A DNA stretch of 64,000 bases from an uncultured Prevotella sp. (GCA_900551055.1 URUK01000010.1:11687-75686), one strand, 5' to 3'; numbered from the stretch's first letter, positions 1-7,924 are shown. Notes: generated by a model not told the origin, from the sequence alone. Translations and numbers: made by a program.

Positions 1-2
1 TA

Positions 3-1187
3 CAGATGCGTCAGGACGAGCTCGACAAAATGCAGTTGCAGGAGCGTGCCAAGCTCGAAGAACTTTCTGGACTTAGTGCCGACGAGGCGAAAAACCGTCT
101 TGTTGAGAGCCTTAAGGACGAGGCTCGCACTGACGCGGCAAGCTACATCAACGAGATAATGGACGAGGCCAAGTTAAACGCCAACGCACAAGCTAAGAAA
201 ATAGTAATACAGACCATCCAGCGTGTAGCTACGGAAACCGCCATAGAGAACTCCGTGAGTGTGTTCCACATAGACAACGACGAGGTTAAGGGCCGCATTA
301 TCGGTCGTGAAGGCCGCAATATACGTGCACTTGAGGCTGCAACAGGCGTGGAAATCGTTGTTGACGACACACCCGAGGCTATCGTTATTTCAGCTTTCGA
401 CCCCATCCGCCGCGAGGTTTGCCGCTTGGCATTGCACCAGCTCGTGGCCGACGGACGCATCCATCCGGCACGCATCGAGGAGGTTGTGGCAAAGGTTAAG
501 AAACAACTCGACAACGAAGTTATCGAGACCGGTAAGCGCACGGCCATCGACCTTGGCATACACGGCTTGCACCCGGAGCTTATCCGCATTATCGGTAAGA
601 TGAAATACCGTTCAAGCTACGGCCAGAACCTTTTGCAGCACGCCCGTGAAACGGCCAATCTTTGCGCCGTGATGGCATCTGAACTTGGACTGAACCCGAA
701 GAAGGCGAAGCGTGCCGGACTGCTGCACGACATTGGAAAGGTGCCTGATGAGGAGAGCGAACTGCCCCACGCACTTTACGGAGCGAAGATTGCTGAGAAG
801 TACAAGGAGAAGCCGGATATCGTGAACGCTATCGGAGCGCACCACGACGAGATGGAGATGAACACTCTGCTTGCGCCAATCGTGCAGGTGTGCGATGCGA
901 TAAGCGGTGCCCGTCCCGGTGCCCGCCGCGAAATTGTAGAGGCATACATCAAGCGTCTTAACGACCTTGAGGCCATCGCCATGAGCTATCCCGGCGTTAC
1001 TAAGACATACGCAATACAGGCAGGGCGTGAGCTTCGTGTCATTGTCGGTGCCGACAAGATGGACGACAAGGAGACGGAGAAGCTGTCTGGCGAAATCGCC
1101 ACGAAGATACAGAACGAGATGACGTATCCCGGACAGGTCAAGATTACCGTAATCCGCGAGACACGCAGCGTTGCTTACGCGAAATAA
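3..1187 (+). CDS. rny: Ribonuclease Y, 3' part (5' end outside window)
   Basis: This is the C-terminal ~395 codons of RNase Y, a membrane-anchored endoribonuclease that starts mRNA decay. The reading frame is open to the window edge, so the N-terminal membrane helix and most of the coiled coil lie upstream. Visible in order are the end of a charged coiled coil, a KH RNA-binding domain (GRIIGREGRNIRALE), and an HD phosphohydrolase domain with HARETANLC followed by LLHDIGK, the His-Asp metal pair. The end SVAYAK is usual for the family, whose full length is about 510 residues. A strong hairpin terminator follows 34 bases after the stop. The family call is secure; only the start is missing. Confidence 0.96.
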   Translation, partial: QMRQDELDKMQLQERAKLEELSGLSADEAKNRLVESLKDEARTDAASYINEIMDEAKLNANAQAKKIVIQTIQRVATETAIENSVSVFHIDNDEVKGRIIGREGRNIRALEAATGVEIVVDDTPEAIVISAFDPIRREVCRLALHQLVADGRIHPARIEEVVAKVKKQLDNEVIETGKRTAIDLGIHGLHPELIRIIGKMKYRSSYGQNLLQHARETANLCAVMASELGLNPKKAKRAGLLHDIGKVPDEESELPHALYGAKIAEKYKEKPDIVNAIGAHHDEMEMNTLLAPIVQVCDAISGARPGARREIVEAYIKRLNDLEAIAMSYPGVTKTYAIQAGRELRVIVGADKMDDKETEKLSGEIATKIQNEMTYPGQVKITVIRETRSVAYAK

Positions 1188-1220
1188 AAGTACGACGGAA
1201 TGTTCCCGTCCATAGCGATA

Positions 1221-1257
1221 AAGGCCGCCTTACGGTTGTTGTAAGGTCGGCCTTTTT
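1221..1257 (+). terminator. Intrinsic terminator after rny
   Basis: AAGGCCGCCTTAC and GTAAGGTCGGCCTT pair over 13 bases with one bulged T around a 7-base loop. A run of five T follows. It closes the rny transcript. Confidence 0.85.
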
Positions 1258-1321
1258 GTCTTTTATGGTACTGTTTTTACTCTGATTGATGGCGAAAATG
1301 CAGGCAAAATGCGATAAAAGT

Positions 1322-1729
1322 ATGACATTGAAAGATTTTCTTAACAAAGGCGACCGCTTCGCTGCAAATGCCGGAGCGCAGATTGTTGAGGTGCGTGACG
1401 GCTATGCGCGTGCCGAGATGACCGTCACATGTGAGCATCTTAACGGCGGAGGGGTATGTCAGGGCGGCGCATTGTTCACACTGGCCGACCTTGCCCTGGC
1501 TGCGGTAATGAACAGTGGCGGACGGCTGACGCTAAGTGTTGAAAGCACAATTTCTTTTCTGCGTCCGGCAATGGAGGGCGATGTGATTACAGCCGAGGCT
1601 GTAGAGGTGCATGCACATCACCGACTACCGTACATGGAGGTGAAAGTATGCAACCAGCGCGGCGAGCTTATATGTGCGCTGACCGCTCATGGCTACCGTA
1701 AGGACAAGGCACTGGAGATTGACATGTAG
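1322..1729 (+). CDS. PaaI-like hotdog-fold acyl-CoA thioesterase
   Basis: A small single-domain hotdog protein of 135 residues, predicted to hydrolyse acyl- or aryl-CoA thioesters in the cytoplasm. The segment HLNGGGVCQGGALFTLADLA carries the HxNxxG(x)CxGG(x)LFTLAD signature of the PaaI group, where the helix-start residues bind the thioester. I chose the ATG at 1322 (MTLKDFLNKGDRF) because family members start close to this point; an in-frame ATG exists at 1286. The gene is followed after 14 bases by the GNAT gene on the same strand, so they are probably co-transcribed. The substrate cannot be told from sequence. Confidence 0.85.
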   Translation: MTLKDFLNKGDRFAANAGAQIVEVRDGYARAEMTVTCEHLNGGGVCQGGALFTLADLALAAVMNSGGRLTLSVESTISFLRPAMEGDVITAEAVEVHAHHRLPYMEVKVCNQRGELICALTAHGYRKDKALEIDM

Positions 1730-1743
1730 TCTTGATTTTATAT

Positions 1744-2259
1744 ATGAAACGCTTTATTTTGGAAACGGAAAGGCTGCAGTTGTACGAGATGGAACATTCC
1801 GACATCACTTCTTTGTCGGCAATGCTGCAAGACGAAAACGTGATGTATGCTTACAACGGGGCTTTCAACGACGATGAAACCATGGCGTGGATGGAAAAGC
1901 AACTGCGGCGTTATCGTGATTATGGGTTCGGGTTATGGGCGGTATTTCTCAAGGGAACGGACAAGATGATAGGCCAGTGCGGCATCACCATGCAGGAGTA
2001 CAACATGGCGCAAGTCCCTGAAATAGGCTACCTGTTTGCCCATGAATACTGGCACAAGGGCTATGCTACAGAAGCTGCGCAGGCATGTAGGGAATATGGG
2101 TTTGGCAAACTCCATTTTAATAAGTTGTATTCCATCATCCGTGACACCAACATCGCATCGCAGAACGTAGCACGCCGCATGGGAATGCACCCTATTGACA
2201 CAATAGTGAAGCATTATCGTGGAGTGGACATGCCCCATATTGTATTCTGCACAAAATAA
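1744..2259 (+). CDS. GNAT-family N-acetyltransferase (RimJ/RimL type)
   Basis: A 171-residue acetyltransferase of the RimJ/RimL (Acetyltransf_3) kind, which moves acetyl from acetyl-CoA to an amine. It starts with the typical ETERLQLYEM strand. The acetyl-CoA site is seen at EIGYLFAHEYWHKGYATEAA, followed by IRDTNIASQNVARRMGM, the usual Asn-containing motif before the last helix. The ATG at 1744 is preferred over an upstream TTG. It lies directly after the thioesterase gene and converges with the ADP-ribosylglycohydrolase gene 25 bases on. The natural substrate, whether protein or small molecule, is unknown. Confidence 0.9.
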   Translation: MKRFILETERLQLYEMEHSDITSLSAMLQDENVMYAYNGAFNDDETMAWMEKQLRRYRDYGFGLWAVFLKGTDKMIGQCGITMQEYNMAQVPEIGYLFAHEYWHKGYATEAAQACREYGFGKLHFNKLYSIIRDTNIASQNVARRMGMHPIDTIVKHYRGVDMPHIVFCTK

Positions 2260-2284
2260 AAAGAATGAGGCATAAATAGAAATC

Positions 2285-3088
2285 TTATTGAGATTGCAAC
2301 CGGCACTCTACAAACTTTTCATAGAACTGCCTCATTATGTTGATAAATTCCTCGGGCAGTCTTTTCTGCGTTTCTTCGGCAATATGCCGGGGAATATCCT
2401 TGTAATATGCTTCGGCTATACCGCCCGTTATTGCGGCCATTGTGTCGGCATCGCCGTTCAGGGAGATTGACAGGCGGATGGCGTTCTCGTAATCGGTGCT
2501 TTCCAAGAAGGCGATGATTGACTCCGGGACAGAGCCTTGGCAGGTCTCGTCAAACTGATAATATTCCCTTATCTCTTCACATGTTCTGTCGAGGTTATAA
2601 CTAAATTCCGTCTCGATATAATTCTTTATCTCTTGTTTTGTCCGGCCGGTGCGAGCCATGAATATGGCGGAGGCCACAGCTTGCGCGCCTTTTATGCCTT
2701 CGGGATGGTTGTGCGTTATTTCTGCGTTTTGCTTGGCGGCGGCAAGAGTTTCTTCCAACGTGTCGAACGCCCAATCCACAGGGCTTATGCGCATGGCCGA
2801 GCCGTTGCCGAAACTGTTGTATGGCTGTGGGTCGTAGGTGGTAAGCCATTGATAGAAGAAGCCGCCGTAACCTGCGTTTGGATATCTGTTGCCATAATCC
2901 TGCATTATGCCTAACAGGCTGTCGCACGTCAATAGCCAGTCGGCTGTAGCCACTGTCATTACCGTATCGTCGGTGAAGCGTGACGAACCGTTGTTGAACA
3001 GCCGGAAATCAACTGTGTTGACAGGGTAAAATTCGTAATATGAACCAATAACGTCGCCAGCTATTGCGCCTAACAGAATGTTGTTCAT
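2285..3088 (-). CDS. ADP-ribosylglycohydrolase family protein (DraG-like)
   Basis: A 267-residue enzyme of the ADP-ribosylglycohydrolase family, which removes ADP-ribose from modified proteins or small molecules using two metal ions. The N-terminus LLGAIAGDVIGS is the classic opening. FTDDTVMT at residues 38-45 supplies the metal-binding Asp pair, and LNGDADTMAAITGGIAEAYY near residue 211 supplies the second metal motif. Length fits the family. It has its own promoter (3108-3138) and no ADP-ribosyltransferase gene beside it, so a DraG-DraT nitrogenase role is unlikely. The target is unknown. Confidence 0.9.
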   Translation of the reverse strand: MNNILLGAIAGDVIGSYYEFYPVNTVDFRLFNNGSSRFTDDTVMTVATADWLLTCDSLLGIMQDYGNRYPNAGYGGFFYQWLTTYDPQPYNSFGNGSAMRISPVDWAFDTLEETLAAAKQNAEITHNHPEGIKGAQAVASAIFMARTGRTKQEIKNYIETEFSYNLDRTCEEIREYYQFDETCQGSVPESIIAFLESTDYENAIRLSISLNGDADTMAAITGGIAEAYYKDIPRHIAEETQKRLPEEFINIMRQFYEKFVECRLQSQ

Positions 3089-3107
3089 GGTTGTGTTTTC
3101 TTATATG

Positions 3108-3138
3108 CAAATATAGCGAAAATATGGGACAGGACAAA
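3108..3138 (-). promoter_or_regulatory. Bacteroidetes-type promoter of the ADP-ribosylglycohydrolase gene
   Basis: On the minus strand TATATTTG (3108-3115) is the -7 box, and TTTTG (about 3134-3138) lies 19 bases upstream as the -33 box. The start codon is 20 bases downstream of the -7 box. Confidence 0.75.
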
Positions 3139-3184
3139 ACAATTTTGCTGTTTTGCCCTTGTGTTATTTGTAAGCTTGTATGAT

Positions 3185-3228
3185 AAACCAAAATCCGGGG
3201 AGGCAAGTGCCTCCCCGGATTTTGGTTT
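3185..3228 (-). terminator. Terminator hairpin at the end of the lipoprotein gene
   Basis: A perfect 20-base-pair stem with loop AAGT is formed by AAACCAAAATCCGGGGAGGC and its complement. The stem starts at the stop codon of the lipoprotein gene. The T-rich stem end serves as the U tract on the minus strand. Confidence 0.8.
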
Positions 3229-3824
3229 CAATACAGTTGGTATTGGATTGTTATTGAAGTCAGAGTGCTGCTTGTGTTAAGTGTATAGTCTTTTATGTAA
3301 ATGCGGACGAACTTCAATTCCTCGTTTTCTGTGGTGAAGTAAGCCGAATATCCGTGGGTAGGCTGGACTGTGGAGTAAAAATACCCTCCGCGGTAAAGCC
3401 CATAGCTATGATATTCATCATTAATTTTCTCTTTCTCTGTTACGTCTTGTAAATTGTAGACTTGGCCTATATCATGTATTCCTGATTTTGCAGATGAGGC
3501 AGATTGAGTGCTAAAAGAGCCATCTTCTCGATATTCTGCTATTAAACATATATTTCCAGAAGTAAGTAATAAAGAATATCTTGAATTAAAATCTTCGTAT
3601 ATTACGATGTTGTCCTCACCCTTAATGTTATCTCCGTAATTAGTGCCTCTTATCAGCGTTGCGGTCTTAACGTTTGCGGTCGCAGTGTAGTCGTTTTTCA
3701 ATTCGGTGTTGTCGTCGTTGTTATTGTTGTTGCCACTGTTGTCGTCATCGTCGTCGCTGCAAGAGAACAGGCAGAGGGAGAATATCACGGCGAAGACGGG
3801 ATAAAAAATGTTTCTAAGTTTCAT
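3228..3824 (-). CDS. Hypothetical lipoprotein, Asp-rich linker
   Basis: I do not recognise this 198-residue protein. It has a type II signal peptide with lipobox LFSC (Cys 22), then a run of Asp and an Asn-rich linker, then about 150 residues rich in beta strands. The Asp residues right after the Cys suit surface export of lipoproteins in Bacteroidetes. The start MKLRNIFYPV at 3824 gives a proper signal peptide; the longer open frame upstream runs through a structured leader and is probably not translated. A long untranslated leader (see 3942-4057) suggests post-transcriptional control. No enzyme motif is seen. Confidence 0.75.
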   Translation of the reverse strand: MKLRNIFYPVFAVIFSLCLFSCSDDDDDNSGNNNNNDDNTELKNDYTATANVKTATLIRGTNYGDNIKGEDNIVIYEDFNSRYSLLLTSGNICLIAEYREDGSFSTQSASSAKSGIHDIGQVYNLQDVTEKEKINDEYHSYGLYRGGYFYSTVQPTHGYSAYFTTENEELKFVRIYIKDYTLNTSSTLTSITIQYQLY

Positions 3825-3941
3825 TGTCTTTTGGTTTTTGTGCATCGCCGGTTCCTTGCAACGCGGTTGTGTTTTAAGGATATTAATCATCTCGGGGCGT
3901 GTAAGACAGACAATACGCAAAGGCGTGGAACCGTCCTTTAC

Positions 3942-4057
3942 GCACTCTGAGGTTCTGGAATACCTGTACAGCAATAAAGTTAGTCCACGCCTTGACAGCG
4001 TGAACGTATCACTTTATTCTATTGCTGTACGTAGAAATGTTCCAGATTTCAGAGTGC
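3942..4057 (-). ncRNA. Candidate structured leader RNA with interrupted long hairpin
   Basis: Read on the minus strand, this 116-base element folds into stacked helices. From outside in these are GCACTCTG/CAGAGTGC (8 bp), CTGGAA/TTCCAG (6 bp), GTACAGCAAT/ATTGCTGTAC (10 bp), AAAGT/ACTTT (5 bp) and an apical hairpin GTTCACGC/GCGTGGAC (8 bp, one wobble) with a 7-base loop. Internal loops are asymmetric, as in a structured RNA rather than a fresh palindrome. GGCGTGG of the apical stem (3985-3991) can instead pair with CCACGCC further downstream (3922-3928), so two exclusive folds exist. It sits between an apparent promoter (4174-4181) and the lipoprotein start. A MITE-like element is the main alternative. 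Confidence 0.45.
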
Positions 4058-4173
4058 AACGAATAAAAGCTAACGCTCTCTTATGTAAATGTCTATATGT
4101 CTTTTGATTTCCGTATTATGCCATAGGCTTTGCTGTTTGGTTTGACATTGGCGCTTTGCAGCATATTCACAGG

Positions 4174-4181
4174 CAAAGGTA
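4174..4181 (-). promoter_or_regulatory. Putative -7 box for the lipoprotein gene leader
   Basis: TACCTTTG followed by C on the minus strand matches the Bacteroidetes -7 consensus. No good -33 TTG sits 19 bases upstream; the nearest is 28 bases away. If used, it would give a leader of about 340 bases. Confidence 0.45.
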
Positions 4182-4331
4182 ATTAAAATATTTTATATTG
4201 CGATTGCTTCAAGTGAAAAAATGTTTGTTTGTATCTGAAGAATGTGGAAAGGCGGAATTTCAGTCTGAATTGTGTCATTTTGTCAAATCGGAAGTGTGCG
4301 TTGTCTTTACTGAAATAGGGTGGTGGGGAAG

Positions 4332-4529
4332 CGGATGATGGCCGCTTTTGCGGCGATACGTGGCTTTTTGCGTTGTGAAACATGGCTGTTTGGCGTGCAA
4401 AAGGTGGCCTTTTGTGTTGTGGAGAACGGCCTTTTAAAGCGGAAAAGACCGTTGAAACAGGACGGAACAACGGCGTTTTGCGTCCGTTCGGGCGGCTTTT
4501 GTTGCGTTTAAAGGCTGTTTTCATTGCAC
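4332..4529. repeat. 22-base-period array A, nine degenerate units
   Basis: Nine successive 22-base blocks can be laid out from 4332 to 4529 with the core NNGGC(C/T)(G/T)TTTTGC always in the same register. Units at 4398, 4420 and 4464 are closest to the family consensus AAAGGYSGYCTTTT; the others have drifted. It lies in the divergent region between the lipoprotein and flavodoxin genes. The rest of the 3825-4800 gap holds the structured leader and AT-rich sequence with no convincing gene. Confidence 0.7.
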
Positions 4530-4770
4530 AGAATTGCTGCGTGCAGGCTTAACAGATTGGTTCTGTGGCGATTGTGTTTGCACACGGAAAACGGGCGTAT
4601 TCATGCCCGGAGGATTTTATTTTCAGAACGATGCCGCTGTGGAACGTCAACGTAAATCAAAGTGTCGGCAAACGGGCAGTTAAGGTGTCATAATGGCGTG
4701 TGGCAATATAATCAGTAAAATGGGTACAAAATTCGGTGGTTCGTTTATGCGCCGTCAGGTTTTTATGTGC

Positions 4771-4778
4771 TAACTTTG
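4771..4778 (+). promoter_or_regulatory. -7 box upstream of the flavodoxin gene
   Basis: TAACTTTG followed by CA fits the Bacteroidetes -7 consensus and lies 22 bases before the ATG at 4801. The -33 element is not clear. Confidence 0.6.
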
Positions 4779-4800
4779 CATCGTGTAAAAACAAAAGGTT

Positions 4801-5337
4801 ATGAAAACAATCAAGACTTTATTGGCATTAATCGCATCGATAGTAATGTGTACAAACATCAGCGCATGCCGTCCTGACGGCCAGAAGAAGGCCGACGGAG
4901 AGGTGGAAGGCAAGGGAAAGACGCTTGTGGCTTACTTCTCGGCTACTGGCACAACGGCCAAGGCGGCGCAGAAGATTGCCGCAGAGACCGGTGGAGAACT
5001 GTTTGAGATTGTCCCGGAGCAGCTGTACACCGCAGCAGACCTGGACTGGCGCAACGAGCAGTCGCGCAGTTCGGTGGAGATGAACGACCCAAAGAGCCGT
5101 CCGGCAATGAAGGGCAAGAAGGCCGACATCAGCAGTTACGACGTTGTCTACATAGGTTATCCAATCTGGTGGGGCGTGGCTCCCCACATCATCAACACCT
5201 TCATTGAGAGCCACGACCTGAAGGGCAAGCGCGTAGTGCCGTTCGCAACGTCGGGCGGCAGCGGCATTGAGCGCAGCGTGGAGGAACTGAAGGCCGCTTA
5301 CCCGGACATCAACTGGCAGGAAGGGAAACTGTATTGA
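4801..5337 (+). CDS. Exported flavodoxin-like lipoprotein
   Basis: A 178-residue flavodoxin-fold protein that should bind FMN. After the signal peptide with lipobox ISAC (Cys 23) comes KTLVAYFSATGTTAKAAQKI, the phosphate-binding loop of flavodoxins. Later come DVVYIGYPIWWGVAPHIINT, the aromatic flavin-stacking loop, and PFATSGGSGIERSVEEL. This is the layout of the Flavodoxin_4 family. A flavodoxin carrying a lipoprotein signal is noteworthy because electron carriers are usually cytoplasmic; this one should sit on the periplasmic side or the outer membrane. It has its own promoter and ends in a strong bidirectional hairpin. Redox partner unknown. Confidence 0.88.
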   Translation: MKTIKTLLALIASIVMCTNISACRPDGQKKADGEVEGKGKTLVAYFSATGTTAKAAQKIAAETGGELFEIVPEQLYTAADLDWRNEQSRSSVEMNDPKSRPAMKGKKADISSYDVVYIGYPIWWGVAPHIINTFIESHDLKGKRVVPFATSGGSGIERSVEELKAAYPDINWQEGKLY

Positions 5338-5338
5338 G

Positions 5339-5414
5339 TTAAGAATTAAGAGTTAAGAATTAAGAAAATTACCGACGAAGCATATTTTCTTAATTCTTAA
5401 CTCTTAATTCTTAA
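5339..5414. terminator. Bidirectional terminator, 31-bp perfect palindrome
   Basis: Arms 5339-5369 and 5384-5414 are perfect complements separated by 14 bases. Each arm is built from a repeated phrase (TTAAGAATTAAGAG). It lies between the convergent flavodoxin and ClC genes and should stop both transcripts. Confidence 0.8.
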
Positions 5415-5428
5415 TTGAAAAATTGCCG

Positions 5429-7249
5429 TCAGTCTTCCGAAAGGTCGGCCACCATCTTGCGGTACATGGCGTACATGTGGGTGCGCGATATGTAGCCGAG
5501 AAGATGGTTGTCGGCGTCGAGCACTGGCAGCATCGACGAGTCGGTAGCGTCAAACCGCTTCATCACTTCCTCCATTGTGTCGTTTATTGAAAGCGTGGCT
5601 TCGGGCTGCGACATCAGCTGGCGCACGTGGAAGTGGTGGTAAAGCTCAGTGCGGAACACTATGTGGCGCAGCTTGGTGATGTCTATCTCGCCAAGCAGGT
5701 TGCCGGCATCGTCGAGCACAGGCAGTATGTTTTTGTGGCTCTTGCTTATGTAATGCACAAGCGAAGCAAGGTCTTTGTCTGGGCTTACTGCGGTGTAGTT
5801 CTTGTCGATTACGCTGTCGAGGCTCATCAGTGTCAGCACGGCGCGGTCGGTGTGGTGCGTTATCAGTTTGCCCTGCCGTGCCAGACGCATGCCGTAGATG
5901 CTGTGAGGCTCGAATATAATGATGGTAAGGTAAGAGCAGATGCTCACTATCATCAGCGGAATGAACATCTGGTAGCCTCCCGTTATCTCGGCTATCAGGA
6001 ATATGCCGGTAAGCGGTGCGTGCATAACTCCTGCCATTACAGCGGCCATTCCGAGCAGGGCGAAGTTCTTTTCGGGCAGGTAGACACCAATTTCGTATAT
6101 GTTCCAGACTCTTGCGAAGAGGAAGCCAGCGAACGCTCCGATGAACAGTGACGGCGCGAATGTTCCGCCGCAACCGCCTCCGCCGTTGGTGGCCGACGTG
6201 GCGAACACCTTGGTGAGCAGCACCATTGCCACGTATGGCACAAGCAGCGAGTTGTGGCCGTAGAACGGAGAGTTGTGTAGCAGTGTGCTCCAGTCAGCCT
6301 CCGTCTTTCCGCTAAGCAGTATGTTGATGCTGCCGTAGCCTTCGCCGTAAAGCGAGGGGAAGAGGAATATGAGCGGACTTAGCACGAGCGCGCCGAGCAG
6401 GAGTTTCGCCATGGGCTTGTTCTTAAGCCGTCCGAAAACACCTTCGCATGCAGTCATCGTGCGTATGAAGTAAAGGCTTACGAAGCCTCCGAACACTCCC
6501 AAAAGAATGTTTGCGGGTATGCGTTCTACTGGCCAGGGGTTGTCAAGTGAGAAAACAAAGAGCGAGTCGCTGCCCGTGAAGATGTATGTGAAGCACGTTG
6601 CCGTGACGCTTGAAATTAGGATGGGCAGGAGCGAAGCCATCGTAAGGTCAATCATCAGCACCTCAAGCGTGAATACCAATCCGGCGATGGGCGCCTTGAA
6701 GATGCCGGCAATGGCTGCAGCCGCGCCGCATCCTACGAGCAGCATCAGCGTTTTGTTGTCCATCTTGAACAACTGGCCGAGGTTGCTGCCGATGGCTGAG
6801 CCTGTAAGCACGATGGGTGCCTCTGCCCCCACACTTCCGCCGAAACCGATTGTTATTGCCGAGGCCATAACGCTGCTCCAGCAGTTGTGCCCCTTCAGGC
6901 GGCTTCGCTTGCTGCTTATGGCGTAGAGAATTCGCGTTATTCCGTGGCTGATTTCGTCTTTTACAATATAGCGGACGAACAAAGACGTGATGTAAATGCC
7001 TATGACAGGGTAAATAAGATATAACCAGTTGAATGTGTTTACATCGAAGCGTGATGTAAGCAGGTGGGCAATTTCTTCGATAAGCCAATGCAGTATGAAT
7101 GCCGCAACGGCGGCGAACAGCCCGACAAGGAAACTTAATATAAGCGTAAACTGGCGGTCGGTAACGTATTGCTCGCGCAGTTTTATCACGCGCTGCATGA
7201 ATGGTTGTCTGTCGCGCGCTGTGTCTTTTTCAAAGCTTGCTTGGCTCAC
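5429..7249 (-). CDS. ClC-family chloride channel/antiporter with CBS pair
   Basis: A 606-residue inner-membrane ClC protein, with about ten or more membrane helices (residues 35-445) and a cytoplasmic CBS-domain pair (about 455-600). The anion path is marked by GFGGSVGAEAPIVLTG, where Glu 143 is the gating glutamate of the G(K/R)EGP motif (here GAEAP), and by GGTFAPSLFIGAFAGF in the second half. Bacterial ClC proteins are either Cl-/H+ antiporters or channels; sequence reading alone does not decide. The CBS pair suggests nucleotide control. It starts at MSQASFEKDT. Neighbours give no functional hint. Confidence 0.93.
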   Translation of the reverse strand: MSQASFEKDTARDRQPFMQRVIKLREQYVTDRQFTLILSFLVGLFAAVAAFILHWLIEEIAHLLTSRFDVNTFNWLYLIYPVIGIYITSLFVRYIVKDEISHGITRILYAISSKRSRLKGHNCWSSVMASAITIGFGGSVGAEAPIVLTGSAIGSNLGQLFKMDNKTLMLLVGCGAAAAIAGIFKAPIAGLVFTLEVLMIDLTMASLLPILISSVTATCFTYIFTGSDSLFVFSLDNPWPVERIPANILLGVFGGFVSLYFIRTMTACEGVFGRLKNKPMAKLLLGALVLSPLIFLFPSLYGEGYGSINILLSGKTEADWSTLLHNSPFYGHNSLLVPYVAMVLLTKVFATSATNGGGGCGGTFAPSLFIGAFAGFLFARVWNIYEIGVYLPEKNFALLGMAAVMAGVMHAPLTGIFLIAEITGGYQMFIPLMIVSICSYLTIIIFEPHSIYGMRLARQGKLITHHTDRAVLTLMSLDSVIDKNYTAVSPDKDLASLVHYISKSHKNILPVLDDAGNLLGEIDITKLRHIVFRTELYHHFHVRQLMSQPEATLSINDTMEEVMKRFDATDSSMLPVLDADNHLLGYISRTHMYAMYRKMVADLSED

Positions 7250-7351
7250 TTCGGTCTATAATGTTGTTATTTGTTCGTATTGTTGGTGATGTCAGAGGGG
7301 AAAGAAAGCCGTACAGGCAAGATGAAGCCAGCCTTGTTTTGCATCATGGCC

Positions 7352-7924
7352 TTACTTCCTTATTATCTGCACTTGTCCGTCGGTCTTTATTTTTATTATG
7401 CTTGACGGTGTGTGCGGTTGCTTTTCCTGCCTACGGCTGTAGCAAACGTAGTCTACGGCGTTTAGCAGTTCTTCTGAAATGTCCTTGTAGTTTTCCGCGG
7501 CAGGTTCGCCGCTGATGTTGGCGCTGGTTGACACTATCGGCTTCTGGAAGCGGTAGCACAGTTCTTTTGAGAAAGGTTCTTGCGTTATACGCATCGCAAT
7601 GCTGCCGTCTTCGGCGACAAGGTTCGGAGCAAGGTTGACGGCGTTGTCAAATATAACGGTAGTTGGCTTGTTGGCTAATTCCATTATCTGCCATGCCACT
7701 TCGGGCGCATTCCTTACATAACGTTGCAACCTGACATCAGAATCAACAAGGCAGATGAGGGCTTTTGAATCTTCTCTGTGCTTTATTTTATACACTTTTG
7801 CTACGGCTTCGGCGTTTGTCGCATCGCATCCGATTCCCCATACCGTATCGGTAGGGTAGAGTATTACGCCCCCTTGGCGCATCACTTCAACTGCTCTTCT
7901 GATGTCTTCCTGTATGTTCATCAT
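7352..7924 (-). CDS. tsaC: Threonylcarbamoyl-AMP synthase (Sua5/YrdC/YciO family)
   Basis: A 190-residue YrdC-domain protein. The family condenses L-threonine, bicarbonate and ATP to threonylcarbamoyl-AMP, the first step of the t6A modification at position 37 of ANN-decoding tRNAs. GGVILYPTDTVWGIGCDATN is the hallmark near the start, followed by KHREDSKAL and PIVSTSANISGEPA. The ATG at 7924 is preferred over a TTG seven codons upstream. It lacks the C-terminal Sua5 domain, so it is the short TsaC/YciO form. A YciO-type paralogue with another role cannot be excluded. MtaB at 25.4 kb acts on the product of this pathway. Confidence 0.88.
   Translation of the reverse strand: MMNIQEDIRRAVEVMRQGGVILYPTDTVWGIGCDATNAEAVAKVYKIKHREDSKALICLVDSDVRLQRYVRNAPEVAWQIMELANKPTTVIFDNAVNLAPNLVAEDGSIAMRITQEPFSKELCYRFQKPIVSTSANISGEPAAENYKDISEELLNAVDYVCYSRRQEKQPHTPSSIIKIKTDGQVQIIRK

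Noticed and set aside
4183..4524. 113-codon minus-strand open frame across array A, and similar frames across arrays D, E and G
   Set aside because: The translations are low-complexity products of the 22-base repeat read in three frames; there is no promoter or plausible protein fold.
4332..4529. 22-base arrays as CRISPR arrays
   Set aside because: Units abut without unique spacers, the period is too short for repeat plus spacer, and no cas gene is nearby.
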